Shown piece by piece: positions 1 to 8,529 of a stretch of 64,000 bases of DNA. The first letter of the stretch is position 1. Every line of letters starts with the position of its first letter. Below the pieces are notes generated by a model. That model was not told the DNA's origin, made no database searches, and saw nothing but the letters and a program-made list of their open reading frames with translations. Source of the stretch: Polyangium jinanense (GTDB lineage Bacteria; Myxococcota; Polyangia; Polyangiales; Polyangiaceae); assembly GCF_028435365.1 (NCBI RefSeq), contig NZ_JAGTJJ010000002.1:930001-994000 (forward strand), in the 5' to 3' direction. A program made the translations under genes and the position numbers.

Positions 1-537
1 TTCGCGGGCTTGCGCCTCCTCGCGGAGCGCGCGCCTGCCCTTGCGAACCTCTTCGACATTCGTTTCATCGGCCGCGTCGTCGATACCGAGCGCGCCGTCT
101 TCGAGGAAAACCCGCTCCCGATGGTCCGGCATCTCGGTTTTCGCCCGCACGACGAGGCGCTCTCGCTCCTCGCGGAGAGCCACCTCGCGCTCGTCATCGT
201 CGACGACATCCCGGGCAATGCGGCCATTTATCCGGGGAAAATCTTCGACATCATGGCGGTCGGCCGGCCTTGCCTCGCGCTCGCGCCCGAGGGCGCGCTC
301 TCGCGCCTCGTCGAGCGACATCGGCTCGGCCTCGTCGTGCACCCGCGCGAGCCCGCCGCCATTGCCGCGGCGCTCGAGCGGATTGCGCTCTCATTTCAGC
401 GCGGCGAGCCGCTCCTTCCTTCCCATCCTGTCGGCCTCGAACCTTTCCACCGCCGCGCCATCGCTGGCCGCCTCGCCGAGGTGCTCCGCGACATCGTCGT
501 TCCGCAGGGACAAACGAGCGCGTCCTCGGCCGCCTAA
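1..537 (+). CDS. Glycosyltransferase (GT4-like), C-terminal part
   Basis: The frame is open from the first base, so the gene begins upstream of the window; only the last 178 residues are here. They look like the donor-binding Rossmann half of a GT-B enzyme: a 'HLGFRPHDEALSLLAESHLAL' type segment (here split over about residues 44-64), a 'YPGKIFDIMAVGRPCLAL' segment where GT4 enzymes bind the nucleotide-sugar, and a C-terminal helix. The role, by family, is transfer of an activated sugar to a glycan or lipid precursor in the cytoplasm; the acceptor cannot be told. The stop codon overlaps the stop of the convergent gene by a few bases, so there is no room for a separate terminator. Confidence 0.7.
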   Translation, partial: FAGLRLLAERAPALANLFDIRFIGRVVDTERAVFEENPLPMVRHLGFRPHDEALSLLAESHLALVIVDDIPGNAAIYPGKIFDIMAVGRPCLALAPEGALSRLVERHRLGLVVHPREPAAIAAALERIALSFQRGEPLLPSHPVGLEPFHRRAIAGRLAEVLRDIVVPQGQTSASSAA

Positions 538-1271
538 CGAGCGGAGGAGGCGATTCGTTCGAGCACCGCAGCCAGTTCCTTCGGGTGGCTGATCATGGGG
601 AACAAGCCGGCGGCGACCTCGTGAAACTCGAAGCCGTCCGCCCGCGCCTTTTCCACGAAGTGAGCGATCGGATCCGTCTTGAAGAACGCGATCAGATCGT
701 CTCGCGCCGTGCCGAGCACGTAGGCGCGGGGCATCCGGGGCTCGCCGTGCGCGAGCACGATCGGCTCTTCGAGGCATTTCATCGGATGCGGCGAGAGCCT
801 CGGCCCCACCCAGGCCCGGTCCGCGGGATCGTAGATGCCCATCGCCTCGAAGGGAAATGGCGGCAAAAGCCGGGGCCCCTCGTTGCCCGACATATCATCG
901 AGCTTGCCGGCCGTCCCTCCGCCGAATGCGCCCATCGCATTGCGCCCGTTCGTCGGCACGTGCCCGTTCACGTACACGAGCCGCGCAATCCGCTCCGGCA
1001 CACGGTCCGCGACGCCGGTGATGACCATCCCGCCGTAGGTTTGCCCCACGAGGATCACGTCACGGAGGTCCTCGTACACGAGCACGTTCGTGATGTCATC
1101 GATATGCGTCGACAAACCCACGTGCGGGCCGAGCAAATGTGAGCGCTCGCCAATGCCCGTGAGCGTCGGCGTGAAGACCGTGTGCCCTGCGCGTTCGAGC
1201 TCCGAAGCGACGCGCCGAAACCCCCATCCGCCGAGGAAAGGGCCGTGGACCAGGACGAACGTCGCCGTCAT
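534..1271 (-). CDS. Alpha/beta-hydrolase-fold protein with altered active site
   Basis: A 245-residue protein. The N-terminus 'FVLVHGPFLGGWGFRRVA' is the oxyanion-hole region of SABP2/EstC-like alpha/beta hydrolases, followed by a 'TLTGIGERSHLLG' segment typical of that group. The nucleophile elbow reads GQTYGG (Thr78) where relatives have G-H-S-Y-G-G, and the C-terminal His context (usually G-H-x-P-M) reads A-G-L-F-P-M with Leu223. Thus both the Ser and His of the triad appear replaced. The start was chosen because the ATG lies inside a 4-bp ATGA overlap with the upstream lectin gene; longer upstream readings merely read that gene in another frame. It could be a ligand-binding or non-catalytic hydrolase relative. 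Confidence 0.85.
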   Translation of the reverse strand: MTATFVLVHGPFLGGWGFRRVASELERAGHTVFTPTLTGIGERSHLLGPHVGLSTHIDDITNVLVYEDLRDVILVGQTYGGMVITGVADRVPERIARLVYVNGHVPTNGRNAMGAFGGGTAGKLDDMSGNEGPRLLPPFPFEAMGIYDPADRAWVGPRLSPHPMKCLEEPIVLAHGEPRMPRAYVLGTARDDLIAFFKTDPIAHFVEKARADGFEFHEVAAGLFPMISHPKELAAVLERIASSAR

Positions 1272-2293
1272 CTCGCGGCCTCCACCTTGGGTTTTTCGCA
1301 CAGGCTCGCGCGTTTTTCCTGACAGGCGAGATCGTTCGCGCGTCCGTCGCTCGGGAGCCACTCCGCGCAATCCTCGTCGCCGAGGTTGTTCGGCTCTCCG
1401 CTCCGCCATGGCGGCGCGCCGACCGGCTCGCCCGAGGCCCACCGGAAGTCGTCTTCTTTCGCCGCGTCCGAGAGCCCGATCCACATCGACCCGACGTCGA
1501 TCTTCGCACCGATCGCCGCAAACAGCGCGTCGTTCTCCTCCGCCGACTCGATCACGGCGAGGTCCCCGCCCGATTGCGCGCACCGCGCCTGCGCATTTTG
1601 CCACGTCGCGGCATCTTGCAAACAATACTCGCGCTTCCCGACGACGAGCCGCGCGCTCTCGGCGCACTTGAGCGCGCCTTTCGTCCCCGCCGGCGATCGG
1701 CTCTTGCAGAGCGCCATGCGCGGCACGAAGCAATCGACGTCGTTCCACCGCCCGCTCCCGAGGAGCCACGAGCCGCAGTTCTCCGCGCCGCCGTCGTTGT
1801 TCGGCTCGCCGCCGTTCCACGCGAAGAATCGTATGGGCTTGGCGTCGGGGCCGAGCCACCGCCCCTCTGTCGGCTCCACGAGCCCGAGCCACACGTTCTC
1901 GCCGCTGACGGGCGACACGATCGCCGCGCGGATCACCTGCACTTCGGCCTCGGACGTGATCGACGCGAGGTGCCCGCCGTGCTCCTCGCAATGCCGCTCG
2001 GCATCCGGCCACGATTGCAGCTCCGTGAACACGCAATACGTGCCCGTCGCGGCCACGATTTCCTTCCCCCTGCCACACGAAAAAGGCGGAAGTGGTTTCG
2101 GCGCGCCGTCCGCCACTTCGAGTTTCGGTTTTTCGGGGGCGGAAGCGGAAGCGGACGCCGAGGGAGTCGCAGAAGCGGATTCCGCGCCTCGTGGCGTCAG
2201 CGCCTCGTCGGGGTTCGATACGATCGTCGGACCCGGACCGCAGCCAGCGAGGGCGAGCAAAACGACAGACCACGACGAACCGGACGTCCGCAT
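1268..2293 (-). CDS. Lipoprotein with two C-type-lectin-like domains
   Basis: A 341-residue protein with a lipoprotein leader (Leu-Ala-Gly-Cys at about residue 18), an Ala/Ser/Pro-rich linker, then two C-type-lectin folds. The first (about 68-200) contains a WPDAERHC segment, 'GENVWLGL' and a W/N-rich end near 'NNDGGAENCGSW'. The second (about 208-335) repeats the pattern with 'WIGLSDAAKEDDFRW' and 'NNLGDEDCAEW'. By family such domains bind carbohydrate or protein, here at the cell surface. It overlaps the next gene by ATGA, so the two are translated from one message. The pairing suggests the hydrolase-like partner and the lectin serve one function, which is inference. Confidence 0.85.
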   Translation of the reverse strand: MRTSGSSWSVVLLALAGCGPGPTIVSNPDEALTPRGAESASATPSASASASAPEKPKLEVADGAPKPLPPFSCGRGKEIVAATGTYCVFTELQSWPDAERHCEEHGGHLASITSEAEVQVIRAAIVSPVSGENVWLGLVEPTEGRWLGPDAKPIRFFAWNGGEPNNDGGAENCGSWLLGSGRWNDVDCFVPRMALCKSRSPAGTKGALKCAESARLVVGKREYCLQDAATWQNAQARCAQSGGDLAVIESAEENDALFAAIGAKIDVGSMWIGLSDAAKEDDFRWASGEPVGAPPWRSGEPNNLGDEDCAEWLPSDGRANDLACQEKRASLCEKPKVEAAR

Positions 2294-2335
2294 GGTCCGG
2301 ATCGCATCAGCCCCCGGGCCTTCCTGTCAAGGCAT

Positions 2336-3640
2336 TCACGCGCTCTCGGTGCGCGCGAATCGCTTCGTGCCGAGGGCCACCAGGATCCCGAGCACCAGCG
2401 TCACCCCCGCGAACAAGAACTCCGGCTTCTCTGCGCCTGCGAGCAGCGCCACCGATCCCGCGGCGCCCACGATCGGAATGATCTTCCCGCCCGGCACCCG
2501 GAACCCCTTCGATTCGCCGTCCTTTTTCCGCAAGACCGGCACCGCGAGGCACGTGAACAGATACTGGATCACGATCGTGATGTTCGACATCCCCACGAGG
2601 CGCCGATAATCGAAGAAAAACGCGAGCGCCGCCGTGATGGCCGTCGTCCAGAAGATCGCCACGTGTGGCGTCCCCCAGCGACCGTGGATCCGCGCGAGCG
2701 CCGCGGGCATGAGCTTGTGCGCCGCGATCGCCTGCGCGTACCTCGGCGACCCGAGCGCGCTGCCCGCCGTGAATCCGCCGACCGAGAGCAAGCTGCCGGC
2801 GACCACGATCGCGCCGATCGTGGGACCGATGAACCGCGCGGCGTCGACCAAGGGCTGCCCCGATTCCTCGCCGATCTTCGGGTACGTCGCGACCAGCACC
2901 GCCTGCACCACGATGAAGAGCAGCGCCGAAATCGACAGCGCTCCGAGCGTCCCGAGCGGCACGTTGCGCTGGGGATTTTGCGTCTCGCCCGCCGCAATCG
3001 GCGCGACCTCGAAACCCTGCAGCGGAAAGAGCGCGAGATACACTCCTTGCCCCACGCCGAGCGCGCCGAGCGGCAGTTTTCCCCCGAGCCGCGACGGATC
3101 GAAGAGCGACACCGCCACCACGAGGAAACACAGGATCGCGCCGATCTTGCCGAGCGTCATCGCGTTCACGACCCACGCGCCTGGTTTCACTCCGAAATAA
3201 TTCACCACCCCGAGCGCCACCACGACCGCCGCGGCGATCGCGGACCCCACGATCGGCGCGCGGATCCCCACGAGCTCCACGAAGAGGCTCGCGTTCGCCG
3301 CCCAGCTCACGAACGTGTTCGCCCAGCAAAACCAGCCGACGAGGAAGCCGGCCCGGTCGCCGAACGCATTGCGCGCATAGAGGTACGTCCCGCCCGTGTC
3401 GACGTGCCTGCCCGAGAGCTCGGCGAAGCAGAGCGCCACCGGCATCAGGAGCAGCGCGCAGAGCGCGAAGGAGAGCGGGGAAAACCCGCCCATCACCCGG
3501 TGCATGTCGTCGGGCAACGCGAACACGCCCGATCCCACGGTGGCGTTGACCCCGATGCAGAGGACGTCGAACAACGTGAGCCTGCGCCGCAGGGAGGGCG
3601 CCTGGACTTGGGTCGAGTCGCCGAGGGCGGAGACGCTCAT
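2336..3640 (-). CDS. APC-superfamily amino acid permease
   Basis: A 434-residue integral membrane protein with about 12 hydrophobic segments. The N-terminus carries the APC hallmark 'GVNATVGSGVFALPDD' at the first helix, where the backbone binds the amino-acid amino and carboxyl groups in LeuT-fold transporters. A 'GFEVAPIAAGETQNPQRNVP' region matches helix 6 and its loop. The role is uptake or exchange of an amino acid across the inner membrane; the substrate is not evident. The gene is transcribed away from the ArsC-like selenoprotein gene, with about 146 bp between the starts, and lies 42 bp upstream of the lectin lipoprotein on the same strand. Confidence 0.88.
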   Translation of the reverse strand: MSVSALGDSTQVQAPSLRRRLTLFDVLCIGVNATVGSGVFALPDDMHRVMGGFSPLSFALCALLLMPVALCFAELSGRHVDTGGTYLYARNAFGDRAGFLVGWFCWANTFVSWAANASLFVELVGIRAPIVGSAIAAAVVVALGVVNYFGVKPGAWVVNAMTLGKIGAILCFLVVAVSLFDPSRLGGKLPLGALGVGQGVYLALFPLQGFEVAPIAAGETQNPQRNVPLGTLGALSISALLFIVVQAVLVATYPKIGEESGQPLVDAARFIGPTIGAIVVAGSLLSVGGFTAGSALGSPRYAQAIAAHKLMPAALARIHGRWGTPHVAIFWTTAITAALAFFFDYRRLVGMSNITIVIQYLFTCLAVPVLRKKDGESKGFRVPGGKIIPIVGAAGSVALLAGAEKPEFLFAGVTLVLGILVALGTKRFARTESA

Positions 3641-3772
3641 GATGCGGACCCCATGCAGGAGGAGACGATCGAAGCGGGGCCAACAGTCTAGGACGCGCGG
3701 GCCGCGCGAAGCAACCCCTTCGATCGTCCTTCGGCTTGACGTTCCCGGTAAAACCCTTCATCGTGCGGGCAC

Positions 3773-3778
3773 AGGAGG
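3773..3778 (+). promoter_or_regulatory. Strong ribosome binding site of the selenoprotein gene
   Basis: AGGAGG lies 8 nt before the ATG at 3787. This is one of the best Shine-Dalgarno matches in the window and fixes translation start upstream of the in-frame UGA, not at an internal codon after it. Confidence 0.8.
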
Positions 3779-3786
3779 AATCCGGC

Positions 3787-4146
3787 ATGAACGAGCGAGC
3801 CGACTGGTATTATCACCGCAAGGGGTGAACCTCGTGCACCCGAGCGCGGGAGTTTCTCGCGCAAGAAAATGTGGCGATTGGAGAAATGGCCGACGCGGGC
3901 AAGCTCAAGCTTGGCGAGGAGGGCGCGCTCGCGCTCGCCCGGCAGGCCGAGCGCGTCGTCGCGGTGAAAGGAAAAAAGCGCGTCACGCTCGACATGCGCG
4001 CGCGTCCGCCCGATACAGAGGTGCTCGGGGCCATGCTCGGGCCGACGGGCGGCCTCCGGGCCCCGACGATGCGGGTAGGACAAACGCTCGTGGTGGGCTT
4101 TGATCCCGAGATTTACGCCGAGGTCCTCGGGCTCGGGAAGGGGTGA
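3787..4146 (+). CDS. ArsC/Spx-family selenoprotein (in-frame UGA = Sec14)
   Basis: Read through the TGA at 3826-3828, the gene encodes 119 residues beginning 'MNERADWYYHRKG-U-TSC' and continuing in the same frame to TAA-free coding until 4146. Sec14 and Cys17 form a U-x-x-C redox motif in the position of the catalytic Cys of ArsC/Spx/YffB thioredoxin folds, after the first beta strand. Near the C-terminus 'LRAPTMRVGQTLVVGF' matches the cis-Pro strand and final strand of that family. A SECIS-like hairpin sits 15 nt past the UGA. If UGA were a stop, only 13 residues would be made from an excellent ribosome site. By family it is a thiol/selenol oxidoreductase; the substrate is unknown, and true arsenate reduction is not implied. 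SelA/B/C/D are not in the window. Confidence 0.85.
3844..3862 (+). promoter_or_regulatory. Bacterial SECIS-like hairpin
   Basis: Bases 3844-3850 (GCGCGGG) pair with 3856-3862 (CTCGCGC), seven pairs including one G-U, closing a five-base loop AGUUU (3851-3855). The loop starts 23 nt after the UGA and has G as its second base. Known bacterial SECIS elements lie within the coding region immediately after UGA, have a short apical stem-loop and need a G in the first two loop bases; this fits all three. Its job would be to recruit SelB with Sec-tRNA. Confidence 0.75.
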
Positions 4147-4156
4147 GCGGGCAGGA

Positions 4157-5026
4157 TCAATCCGCCAGGTTGCCCATGCCCATGCCCGAGAGCAGGTGCT
4201 TCTGGACCTCGGCGTGCGCTTTGTTCAGCGCCTCGGTCGCCTGCCCCGAGATCGGATCGACGACCACGCGCGCGGGGCGGCTGCCCGCGGGCGCCTCGAC
4301 GAGCGCGAGGACCGCGTCCGCCACGAGCTGCGGGTTCGGCACGTTGTCGCCTGAGAACATCTGCTCGAAAGACTTCGCCATCATCTCCACCGCGTTCGCG
4401 AACGGCCCGTAGCCCTTCGCGCGCTCCTGATCCCCGCCCACGGCGACCTTCTGGCCGAATTCGGTGGGGAACGCGCCCGGCTGCACCAGCGCGAGCTCCA
4501 CGCCGGTCGCTTTGAGCTCATAACGATAGGCCTCGCTGAGCGCTTCGAGCGCGAACTTGCTCGACCCGTAGGCGCCCATGACCGGGAAGATCACGCGCCC
4601 GAGGCCGCTCGAGATCTGCACGACGAGGCCCTTGCCCCGCGCGCGCATCGACGGAAGCGCCGCGCGGAGAACGCGGTGCGGACCGACCACGTTCACGTCG
4701 TATTGCCGGAGGAGCTCCTCGCTCGTCAGCGTCTCTTCGAGGCCGAGCGACGCGTAGCCGGCGTTGTTCACCACGACGTCGAGGTGCCCGGCCTTTTCGA
4801 GCGCCGTGGCCACGGCCTTGTTCACGGACGCGTCGTCGGTCGCCGCCATCTCGAGGACGTGCACGCGGCCCTCGCCGGCCTTCGTGAGCTCCGCGGCGGC
4901 CGTCGCATTGCGGCCCGCGATGTCGCGCATCGTCGCGAAGACCGTGTGGCCCTTCTTCACGAGCGTGAGCGTGATGAGGCGGCCGAAGCCGCTGTTCGTA
5001 CCGGTGACGAAGACGTTCTGGCTCAT
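4157..5026 (-). CDS. Short-chain dehydrogenase/reductase (SDR)
   Basis: A 289-residue classical SDR. The NAD(P)-binding motif TGTNSGFG lies at residues 8-15, the NNAG motif at 87-90, the catalytic Ser near 139-140 and Tyr153-x-x-x-Lys157 ('YGSSK'). The C-terminal quarter with 'VELALVQPGAFPTEF' matches the substrate-lid region. It catalyses NAD(P)-dependent oxidation or reduction of a carbonyl/hydroxyl pair; the substrate is unknown. The start has a GGAGGAG ribosome site 8-10 nt upstream. It converges on the selenoprotein gene with only 10 bp between stops; any functional link between two redox proteins is speculative. Confidence 0.9.
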   Translation of the reverse strand: MSQNVFVTGTNSGFGRLITLTLVKKGHTVFATMRDIAGRNATAAAELTKAGEGRVHVLEMAATDDASVNKAVATALEKAGHLDVVVNNAGYASLGLEETLTSEELLRQYDVNVVGPHRVLRAALPSMRARGKGLVVQISSGLGRVIFPVMGAYGSSKFALEALSEAYRYELKATGVELALVQPGAFPTEFGQKVAVGGDQERAKGYGPFANAVEMMAKSFEQMFSGDNVPNPQLVADAVLALVEAPAGSRPARVVVDPISGQATEALNKAHAEVQKHLLSGMGMGNLAD

Positions 5027-5117
5027 CGGGTTCTCCTCCCAACGGGAAGGGCGCTAGATAATCACAGCACCGCCGCGTGGGAAGGGGGCGACCCGTCACC
5101 GAGCAAAAAATCGAACC

Positions 5118-6899
5118 TCAATCTCCGTTTGGCTGACCCATGCGGAGCGGGCCGCCGCGCGCGGTCGACCAGAGCAGGCAATTCTCGGCCGATCCGGGCA
5201 CCGTGAACACATCGAGTCCGTGCTCGAAGGTCTGCACGAAGATCTCGACCTGCCCATCGCCGTCGAGGTCGCCGACCGCGGGTGCCGCGGGCGCGCCATT
5301 GCCATTTCCATTTTGCTCGCCCGTGTTGTGGAGCGGCACGTCGTGGAGGAGCGTCCCGTCCGCGCCGAGGATCACGAGATACCCCGAGTCGAGCTCGTTC
5401 GGATCGCCGTACGTGGCGAAGATGAGTTCGGGCGAGCCATCCTGGTTCAGGTCCGCGACGGTCACCTCGGTCGCGAACATGATCGACTTTCCGTGCGTGT
5501 AGTTGAATCGCCAGATCTGCTTCGCGTCCGCGCCGAACGCATACACGAACCCGTCGTTGAACGGCGCCACGATCTCGGGTTTGTCGTCGCCCTGGATGTT
5601 CACCGTCGTCGCCGTCGGGATGCCGCCCGGCGGATAATACCCCTCCACCTGAATGGGTTTTTCCCCGCGCGGCAACGTCTCCCAGCCGGGCTTGCGCATC
5701 GCCGAGCGGCTCCCGTCACCGTGCGCGCCTTCGAGCACCATGATCGCATAGCCTACCGTCTCGTACGGCTCGTTTTTCTCGATGTTCGGTAGCCCCAGCA
5801 CCTCGTTTTTCCCGTCTCCATCGAGGTCGACCACGTTCGGCGGCGACGCGGTCCACTGGAGCCACTCCGCGAACGACGGGTGCGGCCACTCGCCCGTGTG
5901 CAGATTGTAATGGTCCGCCTCGATCTTCGGATCCGCCCAGCGGATGAACTGACCCCACGTGAGGCGTTGTCCCTCGAATTCGTTCGCGCGGTTCGTGAAG
6001 AACGGCGCGGCGTCGATCGCCACGCCGTCGTGGTTGAAGGCCTGGATGTGGTGGTTGTCGTAGGTCGCGAGCACCTCGAGCTCCGGGTCGTCGTCGATGT
6101 TCCCGACCGCCACGTTGAGCCCGTAGCAGCCATACCCGGAGTGCCCCATCCCATTGCGATCCGCGTCGTTCCCGGCGCCCGTGAGGGGATTGTATCGAGG
6201 CCACGCCGGAAAACCGAGCCCCGCCGGTTGATGGAGCGATCCATCGGCGCGGAACACGAACACCTGCGCCCCGCCGTCCTCCGTGCTCGCGGTTTGCGTC
6301 GTGGTCACGACGATCTCGAGCACGCCGTCGCCGTCGAGATCACCGGCGGCCATGCCGCGCACCTCGGGCGCGTTGTTCGCGGTCGTCGTGCTCGCGGGGA
6401 AACCCGCCTTCGGCACGAGCGCCTTGTCCTTCCATTCGTACGCCCAGACCTCGTGATCGCTGCCGTACACGATGTCCACGAGCCCGTCGCCTTCGAGGTC
6501 CGCGACGATGTGCGGGGCGTACACGCGTCCCTCGCCTCCCTCGGCCTTCGCGAGCACCTTGCCCTCCGCGTCGTGGACGAAGACCGAATAATAGGCCGCG
6601 ATGAGCTCGCGTTTTCCGTCGCCGTCGAGGTCCCGCACGACGGGCGAGGCGAACCAGCTCGTCTCGCCGGGAAGCGTCATCTTGTATTCGGGCGCCATCA
6701 CTTCGCCCTTGCTTTCGCCCTTCTCGCACGTCGTGTTGCGCGTCCCGCCGGTCGTGGAGCCCCCGGTCCGGCCCCCGGGGCCGCCCTCGCTGTCGCCGCA
6801 GGAGGCGACCGTGAGGGAGAGGCCCGAGGCGAGGAGCAAGAAGAGGAGGGGTTTGCCCCGCCGGGACATCGAGCGATGGAATGAGCGCATGTGGGTCAT
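5118..6899 (-). CDS. FG-GAP/VCBS-repeat lipoprotein
   Basis: A 593-residue secreted protein with a basic N-terminus, hydrophobic core and lipobox Val-Ala-Ser-Cys (about residue 34). After a Gly/Thr-rich linker come repeated 'DLDGDGKxE' calcium-binding loops (for example 'VRDLDGDGKRELIAAY', 'GDLDGDGVLEIVV', 'VVDLDGDGKNEVLGL'), the signature of FG-GAP/VCBS beta-propeller repeats. Such propellers act outside the cell in adhesion or ligand binding. The start at 6899 has GAGGA about 6 nt upstream; Met at 6890 is an alternative. Reading further upstream only runs antisense to the divergent gene. Confidence 0.85.
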   Translation of the reverse strand: MTHMRSFHRSMSRRGKPLLFLLLASGLSLTVASCGDSEGGPGGRTGGSTTGGTRNTTCEKGESKGEVMAPEYKMTLPGETSWFASPVVRDLDGDGKRELIAAYYSVFVHDAEGKVLAKAEGGEGRVYAPHIVADLEGDGLVDIVYGSDHEVWAYEWKDKALVPKAGFPASTTTANNAPEVRGMAAGDLDGDGVLEIVVTTTQTASTEDGGAQVFVFRADGSLHQPAGLGFPAWPRYNPLTGAGNDADRNGMGHSGYGCYGLNVAVGNIDDDPELEVLATYDNHHIQAFNHDGVAIDAAPFFTNRANEFEGQRLTWGQFIRWADPKIEADHYNLHTGEWPHPSFAEWLQWTASPPNVVDLDGDGKNEVLGLPNIEKNEPYETVGYAIMVLEGAHGDGSRSAMRKPGWETLPRGEKPIQVEGYYPPGGIPTATTVNIQGDDKPEIVAPFNDGFVYAFGADAKQIWRFNYTHGKSIMFATEVTVADLNQDGSPELIFATYGDPNELDSGYLVILGADGTLLHDVPLHNTGEQNGNGNGAPAAPAVGDLDGDGQVEIFVQTFEHGLDVFTVPGSAENCLLWSTARGGPLRMGQPNGD

Positions 6900-7014
6900 G
6901 TCGTCCTCGTCGCGCAAAAGAAAGGTGCCGCGTCCGCCCCCAGCGGCGGCGGGTCCGAGGATATCAAACTTCGTCCGGTCGTGGTAAGGTCGCCTCGTGC
7001 GACCCCGGTGAGCC

Positions 7015-7821
7015 ATGCGCGCGTCTGCCACGGAAAACCGAGCTTCACGAACCCACGAGAGCCGCGCCGTCTGCGCGCTGCTCTGCCTTCTCGCGCCCCT
7101 CGTGCTCGGCGCTGCGTCGGCCGACGAGGCTGCGTCCTCGCCTCCGGCCGATCCTCTGCCCGAGCTCCCGCCGCCGCCCGACCCCGTGGCGGCGCCGTCC
7201 GCGCCCGCCGCGAGCAATGCCGCGCCGCGTGAGCGCTCGACGGTGGAGATGGCGCGGCTCGACGCGGGCGTCATGTACGTCCGCGGCCTGAAAATGCTGG
7301 GGTTCGGGACGCTCGCGCGGTACCAGGTCCTCGTCGGCGTCATCGACCTCGACGTCGTGCGTTTCCCGCACGAGCGGCTCGGCTTCGAGATTCACCTGAA
7401 CGGCGGTCCGATCGGATTCGACGAGAATGCGCAGGTCGAGATCGGCCTCTCCGGCGCGGGCCTCGTCGCGCCGCTCCGCTGGAAGGGCCGGGCGCCGGGC
7501 TCGTTCGTCCTCGGCGTGGGCGGCACCTTCGAGTACGGCCGCCCCGTCTGGCTCGAACCAGGCTATCACGGCGCGCCTTTCGGCGTCGCGCGGTTCCGAA
7601 TTTTCCCCACGGAGACCGTTGGACTTCAAACGAGCTACCGCTTCGTCCCGATCACCACGAACGAGCTTGCGCTCCAGGAGCACGACGTCGAGCTCGGCGT
7701 GAGCACGGGGCTCCTGCAGGTCGGCGCGCGCGTGCGGGTCGACGAGGTGCGGGGCGGCGATCCTCTGAGGCTTTATCGATCGATTGGCGGAGGCGTCTTC
7801 GCCGGGCTCGTGGTGTTCTGA
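7015..7821 (+). CDS. Outer-membrane beta-barrel-like exported protein
   Basis: A 268-residue protein with a signal sequence (hydrophobic 'ALLCLLAPLVLGAASADE'), a Pro/Ala-rich stretch to about residue 65, then a body of alternating hydrophobic and polar residues with many Gly and aromatic positions ('GFEIHLNGGPIGF', 'GTFEYGRPVWLEPGYHG', 'GLQTSYRFVPI'). It ends in a hydrophobic strand with terminal Phe, the usual signal of beta-barrel outer-membrane proteins. I do not recognise a named family. Its stop overlaps the ATG of the next gene by one base (TGATG), so the two form an operon. About 115 bp separate it from the divergent FG-GAP gene; promoters for both must lie there. Confidence 0.65.
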   Translation: MRASATENRASRTHESRAVCALLCLLAPLVLGAASADEAASSPPADPLPELPPPPDPVAAPSAPAASNAAPRERSTVEMARLDAGVMYVRGLKMLGFGTLARYQVLVGVIDLDVVRFPHERLGFEIHLNGGPIGFDENAQVEIGLSGAGLVAPLRWKGRAPGSFVLGVGGTFEYGRPVWLEPGYHGAPFGVARFRIFPTETVGLQTSYRFVPITTNELALQEHDVELGVSTGLLQVGARVRVDEVRGGDPLRLYRSIGGGVFAGLVVF

Positions 7822-8522
7822 TGAAGATGCGCGCGCTCCCGATCGTCGTCCTCGCCCTCGCGACGCTCGCGGGTTGCGAGGACGAGCCCGTGCGCTCGAC
7901 CGACGTCTCGACGCTCGACATGCTCTTTTCTCTCGACGCCAGCGACGAGGGAAACGGCGCCACGGTGCGCGTGCGGATCTCGAGCCCGGTCGGTGAATTG
8001 CGTTTGTCGGATGGTGACACCCTGCGCCTCAGCATGGAGGGAACACCGCTCCCGCTGCGCGAGGTGGAAGAAGACGATCGCCCCGTCTACCTGGCCGAGA
8101 TCGAGGGTTTGTCGGGGGATATCACGTTCGACCTGGAGCGCCGCGCGGATCGGAGCATCATCGGCCGCGTGATCCCCGTGCCGCCGCCGATTGGGCTCTC
8201 CGCCGAGCCGCTCATGGGGGATGCTCCGCTGAAGCTCACCTGGAATGCGGCGCCCGAGGGCAACCACGTGCTCGGCCTGGCCGCCTCTGGCACGTGCATC
8301 AAGCCGCTCGGCCGCACGTTGCCGAACGACGTGGGCCAATACGAAATTTCCCAGGCCGAGCTCGTGCCCGCGAATCCGGCCATGCCCGGCCCGTGTCCGC
8401 TCCAGGTGACGCTCACGCGGACCGCGACGCTCCAGGAGCCGATCGCACCGCCGGCGACGCAAGTCGGGCTTTACGCGTGGTTCGTGCTGAGCCGCACCGT
8501 CGAGGTGACCTGGACGCCTTGA
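7821..8522 (+). CDS. Lipoprotein of unknown function
   Basis: A 233-residue protein with a clear lipoprotein leader ending Leu-Ala-Gly-Cys (Cys about residue 19). The mature part begins with 'SLDASDEGNGATVRVRISS' and looks all-beta, with two Cys near residues 157 and 192 that could form a disulfide. No family recognised. It is translationally coupled to the barrel-like protein before it, so it may be that protein's periplasmic partner. The stop lies 8 bp from the stop of the convergent PLP-enzyme gene. Confidence 0.7.
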   Translation: MKMRALPIVVLALATLAGCEDEPVRSTDVSTLDMLFSLDASDEGNGATVRVRISSPVGELRLSDGDTLRLSMEGTPLPLREVEEDDRPVYLAEIEGLSGDITFDLERRADRSIIGRVIPVPPPIGLSAEPLMGDAPLKLTWNAAPEGNHVLGLAASGTCIKPLGRTLPNDVGQYEISQAELVPANPAMPGPCPLQVTLTRTATLQEPIAPPATQVGLYAWFVLSRTVEVTWTP

Positions 8523-8529
8523 GGGCGAC

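Noticed and set aside
534..2273. 579-codon reading that joins the hydrolase frame to upstream DNA
   Set aside because: The first part reads the lectin gene in another frame and has the composition of a shadow; the hydrolase start in the ATGA overlap is natural.
3688..4083. Minus-strand frame of 131 codons across the selenoprotein gene
   Set aside because: It has no ribosome site or recognisable domain and is the mirror of a real plus-strand gene that fits a known fold and has a strong ribosome site.
3871..4146. Shorter gene starting at GTG 3871
   Set aside because: There is no ribosome site before it and it would lack the active-site strand and U-x-x-C motif; the ATG at 3787 with AGGAGG explains the frame better.
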